DNA of 64,000 bases from Smittia aterrima (lineage: Eukaryota > Arthropoda > Insecta > Diptera > Chironomidae), in contig CP093831.1 of assembly GCA_033063855.1 (NCBI GenBank), positions 10,416,001 through 10,480,000 on the forward strand, read 5' to 3'. Both the position numbers and the translations under genes were made by a program. The notes beneath the pieces were generated by a model. The model had not been told where the DNA came from and searched no databases. It saw only the letters and a list, made by a program, of their open reading frames with translations. The first letter of the stretch is position 1; each line of letters begins with the position of its first letter. Of this stretch, positions 44,801 to 58,341 are shown piece by piece.

Positions 44801-47800
44801 TTGCATTTGCTTGCGAGATATTTTCGTTGAGTATTTCAACGATTGATTTCAAAGTCCTCAATGGCGTTCTCTCAATTCTAAACGCGTAAGTGGCTTAGTG
44901 TGGAATTTTAAATTTACCCATCCTCGTGTCATTAGTCAATGGAAATCCCATCCAGCAAGAGAAGGAGATCCTCTTTTCTATTCCATTCAATGTTTATGTT
45001 ATTCCAAAGGCTTACAACTCCGAGAAAAAGATTTATTCGGGGAACGAGATTCCTTTCGAGTCACTTCATCGAATGTGCAATGGGAGAAATTGAAAAGTTT
45101 CGTCAACAACATTAATTCAATTAAAATGGATTTACTTTTTAAATGAAAGCCATTCAAGTGTTACATAATTTATCCTCAACACTCCAAAGCATCCTCCAGA
45201 GTGAAGAAGAAAATTAATTTACTGATTGCGACCCTCGCAGAATCGAGTGTCTCCGATTTTTTTTCCTCGCTTTGCGGTTTCAGATTTATGTTCCGCTCGA
45301 ATGTCGGTGGGTGGTTGGAAAATGTCTTCCCCATGACGATATGAAAATATTATGCTCATTTTGTCATGGAGAAAAAAAAACAAATTCTAAATCTGCGATC
45401 GTGGTGGGAATTTTTGTGGGAAGTTTTTCTATCGTTGGCAGTTTACACGCCGCAATTTAATTTTTTTTCTCTCATCTCACGAGAGTTTTACGCTTCATAA
45501 CTCAGCTTTAATGATGAAAAACTCACCCCACTGAAAGGAGAAGGAAGTGGAGCGAGAGTTCGAACATTTTCCGATATAACAAAACAATATTTTATATCGC
45601 AGACTGAATGGAGATGAAAAAACATCATTGAACCTATCAGAAAGCTATTGTGTTGGTTTAATTGATCAATTTCTGTGATTGATAGATTGTTACAGCGAAA
45701 CGTTCACGGTTTGAATTGAGGTTAGAAGTTTGCTTATGAATCATGAGTGTCGTTGATAGATATCAATAAACAATGAGTCTCGTCTCTCTACTCACACTCT
45801 CAAGAGTCTGTCGGTGGTTTGGTTTTAATAAGAAAACTTAGATTGATGACTTTTTGCCTTCTCGGCTAAAATTTAATGAAAAACGAAAATTCCAAAGAAA
45901 TTGAATATGACAGAGCAGAAAAGTTCCAAAGAAATAAATCAAACTAAAATGAAATCAAATTCTTTGAGTTGAATGTTAATTGAAAATTCTTGACTGGAAC
46001 TCTGAATAAATTTCAAGACTCGAGTGCAATCTTTTCTGCCTTTTTACTTGCTCACTCGTAAAACAATTCAACAAAAAGTTTTTACCAACGGAAATTTGTT
46101 AATTCACCGTCCCTGACTTCTCCTCTTTCTCTCCATCTCTGTTTACCTTCGAAGGAAAGAGTTATTGCCCAGACAAAGCTCGAGACTTCATTAAAGATAT
46201 TGCTTGAAGAAAAATCGATGCTATTTTCAATTGAGCGCCATTGTTTGGCTTCGAGCTCTCTTCAAATTGTTATTTTTCCGACGTGTAAATATTTGCTTTT
46301 CATCCTAGTCTGAATCTCAATCTGATACTCTATGCTAATAAGACCCGAAGACTTAGTTTAAATTTCCCACTCTTCACGATAATCTCTGGCCCGGCTTCAT
46401 TTTTCTGCTACATCTCGATAAGCGAACGAGATTGAAATGAAAACTTGTGTGCGTATCAATTTAATTCGAATAATGGATCGCAACCAGTTGCATTTGAATG
46501 CTTTGGAGAGAGAGAGAAAACTCAATCTAATATAAATTTGAATAATTGTGTAGGCAGCAAATAAATTGAATCCAATTTGTTGCTTCGGCAAAGATTGAGA
46601 TGCGTGTTACGGTTGAGGTTTCGGATCTAATCTCGATATGATGACGGCGCCCGTACAATCTTTGTCTTGGCAAGAAGAATGCTTTGAAGTCGATTTGTCA
46701 GAAAGTTTGTTCAGAGTCAGCACAAAACCAAAGATCATCAGGAAACGTTTCGAAACAGATTTACTGAGAAACAAAAAGTTAATTGCAAGTGCTTTAATGA
46801 ACGAATCGTTCGTCCGAAGCAAAGTAAATTTCTCCTGTTTTTATGTTGTGACCTTCCCAAGAGAATGATTTCATTGATGTCCGACAATCAGTTTCTGATT
46901 TAACGGCTTCAAATTTCTCTTCCTGGAAACAAACTTCTGTTCGTCTTGTCAAGCAGATTGGACAAAATTTATCACGTTTGTGAGGGCTTCGGTTTGAGGC
47001 ATTGTTTTCGGGCTCGAAGAGCAACTCAATGGCTCAGAAAATTGAAATATGTCTGGAGCGGAGAAGCAAACAAGATGTGAGGTTGACAAACCCGTAAAAC
47101 GGCAAATGTTTGAATGCAGCTGAACGAGAAAAAAAAGTCTTCCGAGTCGTAAGAATTTTGATGTCTCAGATAAAAGTCGATCGATTCTGCTTTTATAACT
47201 TTAAGCCTTAAACTTTCTTCTTAAAAAAACAAATTTCCCTTGAATTGCTTTCAAGAGAAAATCCAATAAACTCAAAGGTTAATCGTCTGAAATCGTGGGA
47301 CAAAGGGAAGATAAAGAACGAATTCCTCAATTTACTTTGCTCCCTTCAGAGTGTAAAAGTTTCATTGCGAAATCAATTTCTTGCCTTGGTCCTTTGTTTG
47401 CTTTCTTCTCTGAAAAGATATTTGAGTTGGTCATGCACTTAGACCTGGAAAACTCTTAAATAGTTTTTCTATCCTTGAACACTGAAGAATTCTTCTACAA
47501 GTTTTTCTTTCTCTTTTTCTACTTTCAGTTTGTGAATGCAATGGTCACGCCAGGCAGTGCCGCTTCAACATGGAACTATTCAAGCTTTCTGGTCGCGTCT
47601 CCGGCGGAGTTTGTATCGGATGTCGACATGCAACGACAGGACGAAATTGCCATTACTGTCGAGAAGGATTCTACCGAGATCCAACCAAGCAAATAGCACA
47701 TCGAAAGGCATGCAAACGTAAGTGATGTGAATTAATTTCCGCTTTCGAGATGCTGGTTAGCGTTTACATAGACAAAACAGTTTAAAAAAGATCAATGATA

Positions 47801-50800
47801 ATGGTTTCTCGTAATATCGACCATTCAAGGCGTTCAATCATATTTTATCTAGGAAAGAAATAGTCGCTCGACAGACAATAAACATAAAACAAAATTGAAG
47901 TAAAATGCTCGATGAACCTACGCGACCAATTGGATTTTACGATCAATAAAAAGAAACTTCGATAGGAACAGAAAGAATTATGTTGAAATCAGTCTATCGA
48001 GGAAGAAATGAAATATTTATAAATTGCAAGCACGTATCGTTGGAAGGATAATGAAAATAATTCAATTTATCTTTGCACAAACAATCCGCCGCTCGAGTGT
48101 ATCGAAGATTCGGCGACCAAGACGTCGACGAGGAAAATCAATATTGATTCCTTCGAAAGGAAATGGCATCGAAATTACGTTATTTTTTACGTAAAGTTTC
48201 AATAATTTACTTTTCTATTGCTCCTTCTTTCTTCACTCTCTCCTCGTTCTTTTCATTCGAGTGTTGCAAAAATAAGGCGAAGTAAGTCGTTTATTAAATT
48301 TATTCAGTTCATATTTCGAAGAAGAACTTTTCTCTTTCGCTTTTCTTGTAAATGTCCGGCTGCCTCCTTAAGAACGAGTGAAATCATCAGGTCGCTCTCT
48401 CCTTTGCTTTAAATTAAATCCCTCTCGATTCAATCAGAAAAAGTTAGTCTTGCTCTCCTCCGGCTTGATTATCATCAATTGAATTACAACTTTTGCTCTC
48501 GCTAGACTTCATCATGTATCGATTTCATTAAATTTGATGCTGATGAGAGAAGAGACTGTCTAAGGGAGGGAAAAGGATTGTCAGATTGGATCATGTCAAA
48601 GCATAATTGTCTTTCAAGTTTTGATAGCTCGAATGTAAACAACAGAAGCCCTTACAGTTTCGAACCTTAATTTGATGCTATCGATGTTAACTCTTAAAGT
48701 CATTAAGAGACCGGTAAAAGTTTTCAAGAGAAACGAACCTTCATTGACCCAAATTAGGATTAAATTAAAAACAAATACGTTATCCCTTTTAACGAGAACT
48801 CTCCTTTGTTCTTCCTCGAGAAGACAACAAGGTGGAAGCTGAAAATAATGATGTTGATGAAGCTTATTCTTAGACAAGTGGATTCCCTTTCAAGGCATTG
48901 TGATGTCGGTCGAGTGTGTATCATCATTTTTACAAGTGCGCGTTGGGATATTGTTTTAAAGCATTTAAAGGAAAACCCTTCATCGTTATATTTCTCCGCT
49001 TGTGCTCGTCTTTCCTTTGTTCCATCCGCTCCCCTTTTTTCTGCTTGCTCTCAGATAATGATGAGCTTAGTTTGTGTAATGTTTTTTTAGATGAAGGTTT
49101 TATGTGCTCTCTTTCTGCATACGTGGGAGGAAAGCAAAAACAAGGGTGAACGAGTTTGAGTTGTTACGAGAAGATCTGTTTAATGTTTAATGATTTGATT
49201 GAAGAGTTATAGCGAGATAAGTTCGATTATCGATTCAACTGTTCAATTAGTATCAAGTCATCTTTGAAAAGTCTGATTTACGAAATATCTCCAAGTGTTT
49301 CTGAGCTGTTTGATCAACTGTTCTCATTCATTGACGAATGCGAGTAAGCGTCTTTCAAGCTTATCATTATTTCAGTTTCCATCGTGAAACGTTTGAGATG
49401 AGTAAATTATTAAACTTCGTTTTATGCTTGATGATAAGTTTAGTTAATGGCGAGATTTTCTCAGCTATCGAGAAACTTGAAAAGCTTGCAAAAGTAGAGA
49501 AAGTTATGATTGAGCAGCTGAGGGATTTCTCGCTTCGAGTGAACGACGATTATGTGAAGAAGTAAACGTTTCTTGGTTGAAAATAGAAAATCAATAACTC
49601 CATCATTTTAAGGAAACTCGAACTGTGGGAAGACGAGCACAGATTAGTTGAGCGAAATGTGACTGATTATATCACCAATCCACTCAACGCTTTTCTGATG
49701 ATAAAACGTGCAACGTCAGATATTGAACTCATCAGAAATCGGTTTCCTGAGCAGTCGATAGATTTATTTAAAGACATGGAGAATCTCTTGCCAGTCGATG
49801 ATGATTTGATTGGAGCTGTCGAAGGATTGCTTCGACTTCAAAGAGTTTTCCATTTGAAAAGCGTTGAATTCGCTAATGGATTCATCGGAGGAAAGAAAAC
49901 TCGTGAGCCGCTATCGACTCACGACTTATTTGTGATTGGAAAGAAAGCTTTTGAGTTGTCAAAGCATGAATTCTTCACTCGTGAATATTTGCACATAACG
50001 TGGAATCAAATTAGGAAAAGAAATAATGGAGATGAAGATGTCAAAGAGAGAGAAGTGATAGAAGTCTTAACAAAAAGTTTTAATGGAACTGGAGAATTTA
50101 AAAAAGCGTTCGAATTTGCTAAGATTTTAATACAAAAGTATCCAAAAGAGTCGAAGTACAAAGAATGGAAAGAAGAGTTTACTCAAAGTTTCGTGCAGTT
50201 CGGATCAAGGAAAATAGTTAAAATAATCGATCCGTTTGACGATGATTTCGTGAGAGCTGGAAAATTCGATTTGCATAAGGAAAATGTTCTTTACGGTCTC
50301 GCTTGTCGCGGGAAATTGAAGAAATCTTTAATGGAAATGTCAAAGCTCAACTGTCGATACATTTCACGATCTGCTTTCTCAAAGATTGCTCCTTTCAAAG
50401 CAGAGGAAATCAATCTCGATCCTTACATTCTCCTGTTCCACGATATTCTCTCAGATTCCGAGATTACCTTTTTAAAAAATATATCAACGTCACAATTTGC
50501 CAGAGCTGGAACCATCGATTCAAAATTTAAAACAAGTTTATTCACAAATAGTCGCGTTTCTCAATACGCGTGGCATCGAGACGTTGAACACGAGATCGTC
50601 AAGAGAATATCTCTGCGAATCGAGGACATGACTGGTTTAACTCAGGAAACCTCTGAATACCTTCAAGTACAGAACTATGGCGTCGGTGGTCATTACGATC
50701 CACATTGGGATCACAGAATCAAAAGAGAGCCAAACTTTAAACTCTTTGGAAATAGAATTGCAACTGCACTTCTCTATGTAAGAAAGTCATAAATTTTTGT

Positions 50801-53800
50801 GAGAGTTTTAAACTTTTTAATGAAACTTTCAGTTGACAACAGTCGAGATGGGAGGTGATACTGTCTTTCCTTATTTAAATTTAAAAATTCCTTCAGTGAA
50901 AGGAGCTGCAGCTTTTTGGCACAACTTGAAAGATTCCGGTGATGACGAATACTTCACTCGTCATGCGTCTTGTCCTGTTCTGCTTGGAGACAAATGGGTT
51001 GCAAACAAATGGATGCACGAACATGGACAGGAGTTCAGAAAACCTTGCTCTCCACAGAAATTCATTGAGGCCATCGAAACGGACCTGTTCTTAGACTTCT
51101 TGTGAAAAACCTTTTTTAATAAAGCACTCGCCTTGTTGATTCCTATCACGTTCTTGCTTGGAGCGTCCAAATTTTTCTTCCGTCGGCTTTCACTTGCGAT
51201 CACTTCTGAAACAATAAACTCACGTGTTTGCATCTTCAAGCTCCATCATCCTTATACGAGTCTCGAGTTTGATGAACTGAAAGTTTAAATAAATACTCGT
51301 TGAAGAGGGAAAACGTCTTCCATAATCCCTATTGTGATGTAATGATGTTTAGTCTTCCGTAAATTTCTGACGAGTTGAATTCACAGAAGGGAAAATCGTA
51401 TTCGAATAAACATTATTCACTCTCTCGAGTAGGCAAATAATGCTACGGCTTTAAAATATTTTATGTTTAAGCAGCAAACTCATCCTCAAAGGTTCTGATG
51501 CCAAATTGAAAAACCTTTCTCTCATATCAAGTGCAGGAAGGGAGGTTTAATAATTGACTGGCTTATGGCATTAGACGTCAAAAGTATTTATGAAATTTTA
51601 ATGGCTCTCAATTTGCTGAGAGCTTGAAGTCAATTTCACTCAGACAGGATAAATGAATTTCGAAGTGGTTCCTGGAAATTCTTCTCGAGATTGCGTTATT
51701 CACTTGGAATTGTTAGTTTTATTTAAAAAATTAAAAATTCTCTAATTGAACTTCATCCTCTAACAAAGAAAATGGAATTGTGGAGTGAAAAGTTTTTTTC
51801 TTCAATTACAAAAGCAACATTAAGAAATTAGTGAGAAAGCTACTTCAAGAAAAAAAATTACAATTTGTAAAATCGAGAAATAAAAAAAGTTGTGAGAGCT
51901 TGGCTTCCTCTTCATTTTCATTAAAACTCATTTAGCAACTGAATAAAGCTTCACAGGCAACGTGACCAGCATTCCATTGAAAATTCTTCAACAACTCTTG
52001 CTTTGTTTCTTTAATTTTTCACTCAATTAATTTGCGCAATGAATTACGTGTTTCAGAAAAGTTTATTGATGAAAATTGAGGTTACATGACTCTCAAGATT
52101 GTTCGTTGGCTCCACAGAACTTTCCGAACTTTCAAATTGAAATCGAAAATTGAATTTGCTGGATTTTAAATTGTTCAACCATAACACTTGCTTTTCAATT
52201 CGACCAATGTCCGAAGTTTGTTATTTTGAATTAGTTTCAGTTCGAATTCACAGCTCGTTCTCATGTTGTTTGCGGCAGAAGCGTTGAGCAGCAGCTGTGA
52301 GGATTTCATTAGTTTTTATGATCATTGTTATCTCTTATTGGTCAAGATGAAACTTTCCGATTATGCCTCGGATGAAATTGCAAAATTTACAAACTCAGTA
52401 AGAGAAGTCTGCTGAGATTTTCCTGTCGGTCCGAGAAAATCCTTCGTCAACTCGCCTTAGTTTCTTTTTTTTTTGGGCAAATGGAATCAAGAAAAAGAAA
52501 CTTTTTCATTTCCTTTTTATGTTTCATGCACTCTAAAAAGGTTTAAGACACTCAAGAGAGAATTAAATAAAGTCTTGGGTCGACAAGAAAACTGCACATA
52601 AAAGAAAGAACTGAAGTAAATTTGTCGTAAAATAAATTGGATTATTTCAAAATTGGAAAATGGAAAAGTTTTATTTTAACACTTCGAGGTTTGAGCATCA
52701 AAGACCAAGTTGGTTAGGAAAGCGTCAAATTGAAAGGATTCGTCGTAAAATCATTTGGTTTGATAGAGTTTCCATTTCCGAGCTGAAAGAAATAGGAAAA
52801 CTTTCTAAATTGCGTAACAAAGCGAGAAGGAAATGTTCTTGTCGTACCGTAACTTTTTAGGATTCCTAAGACCTTTCATTGATTTTAGGCTATTCTAGTC
52901 CTAAAGCCGACTATTTCTGTTATCATCACGATCCGAGAGCAAGAATCTTTTTTGCCGCATTCTCATTCCGTCGTCGTCTCAAGCGAATCAATTTTCCATG
53001 ACTCTCATCTGATAATTTCACACTTCATAAATTCCCATAGAGTGAAGTCATATCATGATTTGAAACTCATGCGACGCATAATAAAAATAAGATCGTAAAA
53101 GAACCTTCTTCCTCTCTCAAAGTCTGTCCTCTTTAATTCTGCTTTTATGAATGAAAAGCGAGATATTTGAATGCTAAATAATGAAATCATTTATTTACTC
53201 GCTTTGTTTCTCTTCTCAGCTCCTGAGCTGATGGCATTTTAATACCTTCAAGCGATAATGAACAGAAAACATTTCATTCATTATCTTCCTTTTGCTTCTT
53301 CCCTTTCACCCTTTTCCCTGCAACATGAAAACGATATTTCAACGCACGCGATATCTAGAAAAGAGTTCTGTGCTTCCTTGCTTGAAGCGTCGCAAAACAA
53401 TGGAGCGTAAATTCAGTGAAAGAACTGGAAGGAATCCAAATATTTATCTTTCTTTAGATAGAAGAGCTAAAGGATTAACTTTGAGAGGGGGTAAAAAATG
53501 CGAAGGCGAAGGGGATGCAACCATAAATTTCCCATAAAAACTTTTGCCGAGGCTTATGGTTTACTTTGGGAGCTTTGAGGAAATTCGTACGAGATGCACA
53601 CAAATCTACCAAACGTATCTTCCCTTCCTCCCCCTCTGGAGTAAAAACGGCAACAGTAATGGTAGAATAAAAGAGTAAAGTTTGTGCAATATTTCTCGCA
53701 TTTATTCCTCTCTAACTGTCGTGGATGTGGATAAACTCAAAGAGCATATTTAATCGTTTGAATAAATAAAGTCACAGTACAAGTCGCACATCTGTTTGCA

Positions 53801-56800
53801 AATGAATCTGCAAAGAACTGGCGGAAGGGGATGATAAAGTTTTATCTCATGCAGTGCAGACAGAAACTTAATTAATTTATTGTCGAGAAATCCTAAATGC
53901 AAACCCGGGATAAGAAAATTGAAAACGGCCGCGTCGCATTAAAAATGCAACTAATTGTTGACAGAAATTTGAAATATTAAATTCTCACATTCTGTTAATT
54001 ATCCTAAGCACGTTCATGAATAAATTATTATTTGTTCGTTAACACAAAGCATCGGCTGGAAGTTCTGGGGGGGAGAGCGATAGAACGAAACAGATGCAAC
54101 AAAAGATATTCTCTCGCTCGACTTTAATCCTCGTTCCGTTGGGGAACCCTCAACTCACACACACTCACGTTCATTTCAAGTACAAAGCTGAGAGTTCAGC
54201 AACAAAGTTCAAAGAATAATTAACAGTTGATGAGATTTAATAAATTATTCATATACCTTCATCGAAACTGTAGAGTAGCGACGACGGTAGCTGAAATGTG
54301 ACGATGGAATTAACAGGAAGCATTAAGCTGTTGCTGTTATGGAAACGCCGGATCAGGCGAGAGAAGAGAACGAAGAAAAAAATGCTTTTAAATAAATTAA
54401 TTCCGTCGTTTAATAATCTCTTTGGAGATGACTCTTCGATGTCGTCAGCAAGAGGAAACAGGAAAGAGGCTTAAAAATTCTGAGAAGTTTCGCTATTCCG
54501 TTTGAATCTGCCAGCAGTTTCCATAAACATCGCAAGACGATGAAATTGAATAAATTTGATGTTTCAACCACTGATGGTGCAAAGCTTTGAATTGAAACCT
54601 TATCGCAGCCACTTCAGGCCTCGAGGAAACGAAAAGATTCCCAACATTACTCTAATAACATTTATCGTTTACGACTCTCACATAAAATAATATTTGCATG
54701 ATTCGTATGATGTGCTCTCATCAATAATGGTTTTCGTCTTCACTGCCAACTCGAAGAGCGACTGTTTGAATTTTTATTGATTTTGTCTGTGTCGAACGTG
54801 GAGCGGTGGAAACATTTTTGCAAACACGGTTTAGTGAAAAATGATGTAAAAGCGTTTCCTTTTTCTACTTTCAGCATGTGACTGCCATCCGATTGGATCA
54901 TCTGGAAGAACATGCAATCATACGTCAGGGCAATGTCCTTGCAAGGATGGTGTGACTGGATTGACATGTAATCGATGTGCTCGAGGTTATCAGCAAAGTC
55001 GTTCGCACATTGCTCCATGCATTAGTGAGTCTTCATTAATCTCCTGTAAAGTCTGAGAACGTTTAAACATTTCTTTCTTTCTTCAACAGAAATTCCAAGA
55101 GTTATCAATGTTATGATGACACAAAACGAAGCTCCAGAGCCACCAAACGAAGATCCGACTTATGAACGGTATCAGTCATCGGAGCAACGAGGTAAGAATC
55201 TTGTTAAAGAAGCATTTCCCAATCTCTCCTCGGAACGCTATCTAATTACGCCCCAAGAGAGAAATTTTACATTTTGAAACTCAATCAAAACGACGTAGCA
55301 AGCTCCAAGAAATGAATTACATTGAGCAGATAATAAACAGTTCCCTCGAGGGGTGAAAAGTTTCCTCCGTCGCAGAGGTAACATCGACTTTGCTCAATTT
55401 TGAAATTCACATCACAAGCGTCTCCGTTGAATGGTTTTCCGATCCATTAACTTTTAATAATTTAATACCGTCAGCAGAAAAGCTGGAAATATTTACGACC
55501 ATCGTTGGAATTATTCAATTTTCCATTTCGCCATTGTCGGAGATTTTCTTAATTTTCTTTCCTGCTGAAGTTTTCTCTCCCTCGGAAGAGCCGGAATGTT
55601 TCTTAGAGCGAAAAGCTCCATGCAGGAACGCGGGGATCAGGAATCAATTTAGCTTTAAGCTCACTTTTATCACCTTCGCTTCACTCAACGTGAGCATGGA
55701 CGGGGAAAGCTATTAATGGTATCAAGTGCTCGTGACGAGGAAGAAAAAACTTTAAGTTGAGAAGCGTCTTCTTGTCTCGAACGGAATGTCAAATGGAATT
55801 AAAGCCTCTCCGACGTCAATAACAATTTCACATAGCAAACCGGAAGAAATCCATTAGCAGACGCATTCTCGATGTTCGCAGATGATAACATCGCTGGAAT
55901 GTCATTCCATTAGACTACGAGAAGGAAGAGAAAGGATGTCGGACTTAAAAGCCATTTAATAAAATTGTGAGAGCGTCCTTCGACAAAGAAGCAGGAAGAA
56001 AGTGATAACAATAGAAAACAACAATGTCCTTTCACCCTTCACGTAATCCCAGCTCATCATTTTTCTCAGAAGAATCATAAAAATTCTTTTTACGGCTGAG
56101 GAGAAAGCTTCTTCGTTTTTCTTTTTATTCGGTCATCGCCCTCTAAGAGTTAAGCTTTATTATCGACAGTCATGCTATTTTCAACTCTACAAAGGTCGAT
56201 CCAGTTGTAAGATGCTGATAGTCTTCCCAGACCTTTTTAGAGAGGCAGATTCTCCTGAATCTTTCAGTCGTCATCCGCGAAATTAGATTGTTCGATCGTT
56301 ATCAGAAAAGATCTTTTTCTCAATTAACCTTTTTTAATTTCAGAGTGTGGAGCATGTCGCGTCAACTCAAAGAAGCTCAACCAAAACAAGTTCTGCAAAC
56401 GTGATTACGGTAAGTAATTAGTGACTGGGAGTTATTGATTTACTTTCACTATGGACACGGGAGTCGTAAGGAGCTCAAGCGTTGGAAGATAATTGAAAGT
56501 AATAATTCATTTATTAAGTGCGCCGTGCCCGAGCAAGAAAGTCTATATCATTAAATTAGTCGCATGTCGACCCTTTTTACGCTGCCTTCGCCTTTTCTTC
56601 CACACTCAGCCATAATTGAAAGGGAATTTAATTAGCTTCCTTTGCTACTTTTTTTCTTACTTTCTTCAGATTCAGAAAGTGCCTTCGACTTCTCGTTTCG
56701 CTAGCTTTCATAATCATTTAGATGGCGAAAGAGTAGGAGGAAAGAAAATTGAACATAATTGTAACATAATTCATGACAGAAAAGAAAAACATAAATTTCC

Positions 56801-58341
56801 CCGCCGCCCACGCTCAGCACTAATGATCGTACATAAATTCCAAGCGTCAATTCCAATGAGCTTTAACGATGTGTGTCCCTTTGGAGCTAGGATTTCCTTA
56901 CACTCTCTCCTTCTTCAGCAAACATCATTTCTCTTCATTCGCTCTGACAGCTGGAAAAGCCATTTTATCGTGTGCTGCGCTTTAAGGAAAGGAAAGCTAA
57001 AAACAATGAGCTGTTTATGCAATCATCACTCTTCCGCTGGCCCGACTTCTGCTGTTAAATTTTTATGATTAATGGATGCGTTCACTTGCTCTCATCTCTC
57101 TACCACATCAGCTCATGGCAAATTGTTTGGCTTTCGAGTTTTGATGGCTGGGTCAAGCGAAAGGATTGCACTCGACAAAGACTTTGCTATGGTTATGAAT
57201 AAAAAATGAGATTCATTCGGCGAGGGTGGACGATCGGCAAAGAGCTGCAAGTTTTTGAAATCATAAATTATGATGAAAAATGAGCGAGGGTTGAAGAATG
57301 TTCGTCTTTCTTTTGTTGCGTCCATCGTTATTCGATTTTAATGAACAGTAATATTTCCTTCGATATCTTTCCATCCGAGAGTGAAGCTTGGTGGTGTTCA
57401 GAAAATCCAATTTAAACTTTGACTTCTCATTTCGGCTCCTGCATTGTTTGGTAAACAAATGGAACAACATTACACGACTCATGAGTTCGTTAAAGGAAAC
57501 AATGGACGAAAAACCTTCGAATTCCATTTATTTTAATGGATTTTTATGCCCTCGATAGAAAGGAATTTTCATGGGTTTGTACGTGAAGTTCGTTCTTCAC
57601 ATCAACTGAAGCAACATTAACCATTCACTCAATTGTGTAACAATCCAATATCGGAAACAAATACGTTTTTAAATGAACTTTGATGGGGAACATTGAAGAA
57701 CCTTTTACCTCTGGACACAACTTGTTCTATTTGCTTTTAAGGTGAATTTCATCCTTTTTCTGTTGTTAATCAAAGCGGAAATTGGGTTTTCTCTTTCAAT
57801 TATTGGCTTTGAAGCGTCCCCGTGATCCATTGAGCACATCGACGACTCATCATGATGAATGATTTGCTGTTTCTTTTATCGAATTAGATTCTAATTTCAT
57901 CTTTTTCTTTCAAATAGCAATCATGGCAAAAGTTATCGCTCGTGAAGCGATTCCAGTGGCATCGAAGTCTATGGAGGATCAAAGCAAATCCGAATCAGTA
58001 AAGTTTACACTTCAGGTGAAGGCAATTTTCCGTAAAACTGAGGACAGCGCAGTGAATGGATTAGCAAAGCGACAGAATGTGTCGCTCTACGTCTTTACAA
58101 AGGACCTTGACTGTAAATGTCCAAAGATTAAAATCAAAAAGTAAGTTCTAATCGAATTTACCTCGCTCAGCGATGCCAATTTCATTCCTTTCTGTCTAGA
58201 TCTTATCTCATACTCGGAAACGACGAAGAGGGTCCAGCAAGTGCTCTCGGCATCGGAGACAATTCAATTGTAATTGAATGGCGCGACGAATGGTACCGTC
58301 GTTTGCGAAAATATCAGAGGCAGGCGAACACGTGTGATTAA
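41818..58341 (+). CDS. Net: Netrin, secreted axon-guidance ligand
   Basis: Seven coding exons: 41818-42961, 47529-47717, 54875-55024, 55090-55191, 56344-56409, 57918-58140 and 58200-58341, giving 671 aa. Netrin is the floor-plate/midline ligand for Frazzled/DCC and UNC-5. A signal peptide (about residues 1-22, ending PLVSAG) precedes the laminin N-terminal domain (YDACYDEDRPNRCLPDFVNA onward). Three laminin-EGF modules begin near residue 326 (CKCNGHASRC), 383 (CECNGHARQC) and 446 (CDCHPIGSSGRTC), ending QQSRSHIAPCI. A Pro/Glu linker and a C-terminal NTR domain (ECGACRVNSKKL to WRDEWYRRLRKY) follow. The ATG at 41818 is used; upstream in-frame codons would need GTG. It is shorter than the Drosophila NetA and NetB proteins. 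Intron 2 hosts a P4H gene. Exon 1 sits between inverted repeat arms. Confidence 0.96.
43508..43989. repeat. Inverted repeat 2, right arm (in netrin intron 1)
   Basis: Reverse complement of 40156-40636. The 2.9 kb between the arms contains the whole first coding exon of netrin and its upstream flank. Weaker similarity may extend a little further beyond both ends. Confidence 0.92.
46666..46895. repeat. Inverted repeat 3, right arm (diverged, netrin intron 1)
   Basis: Partner of 39830-40101 in reverse orientation. In the left flank, repeats 3 and 2 are adjacent; here they are 2.7 kb apart. Either the right side has gained sequence or the two pairs arose separately. Confidence 0.75.
49398..51105 (+). 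CDS. Prolyl 4-hydroxylase alpha subunit, nested in netrin intron 2
   Basis: Exons 49398-49561, 49613-50777 and 50833-51105 give 533 aa, the usual P4H alpha length. The enzyme hydroxylates proline in procollagen-type chains in the ER, using Fe(II), ascorbate and 2-oxoglutarate. A signal peptide (MSKLLNFVLCLMISLVNG) leads into the P4Ha N-terminal domain and helical peptide-binding region. The C-terminal dioxygenase domain keeps all key residues: H415-x-D417 in HYDPHWD, distal H487 in TRHASCPV and K497 for 2-oxoglutarate. The ATG at 49398 is chosen because it starts the signal peptide; an in-frame ATG 20 codons upstream would bury it. The gene runs in the same direction as its host. There is no ER-retention KDEL, as normal for alpha chains (retained by PDI). 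Confidence 0.94.
51118..51123 (+). terminator. Poly(A) signal of P4H alpha
   Basis: AATAAA only 13 bases after the stop codon. A very short 3' UTR would end the nested transcript well before the next netrin exon. Confidence 0.6.
55192..57917 (+). other. Netrin introns 4 and 5
   Basis: Introns of 1.15 kb (55192-56343) and 1.5 kb (56410-57917) around the small exon 56344-56409, which opens the NTR domain. Neither shows a supported nested gene. A 150-codon frame at 56616-57068 has no motif and was rejected. Confidence 0.5.

Larger units (their letters stand above)
42962..47528 (+). other. Netrin intron 1
   Basis: A 4.6 kb intron with a good gtgagc donor and a tttcag acceptor. It carries the right arms of inverted repeats 2 and 3. 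Otherwise it is AT-rich with no supported gene, RNA or transposon. Confidence 0.6.
47718..54874 (+). other. Netrin intron 2 (host of P4H alpha)
   Basis: A 7.2 kb intron between the first and second complete laminin-EGF exons. The parts outside the nested gene (47718-49397 and 51124-54874) show only short frames without recognisable motifs. Confidence 0.6.

Noticed and set aside
56616..57068. 150-codon frame in netrin intron 5
   Set aside because: No recognisable domain or signal peptide, and it lies in an intron of a well-supported gene.
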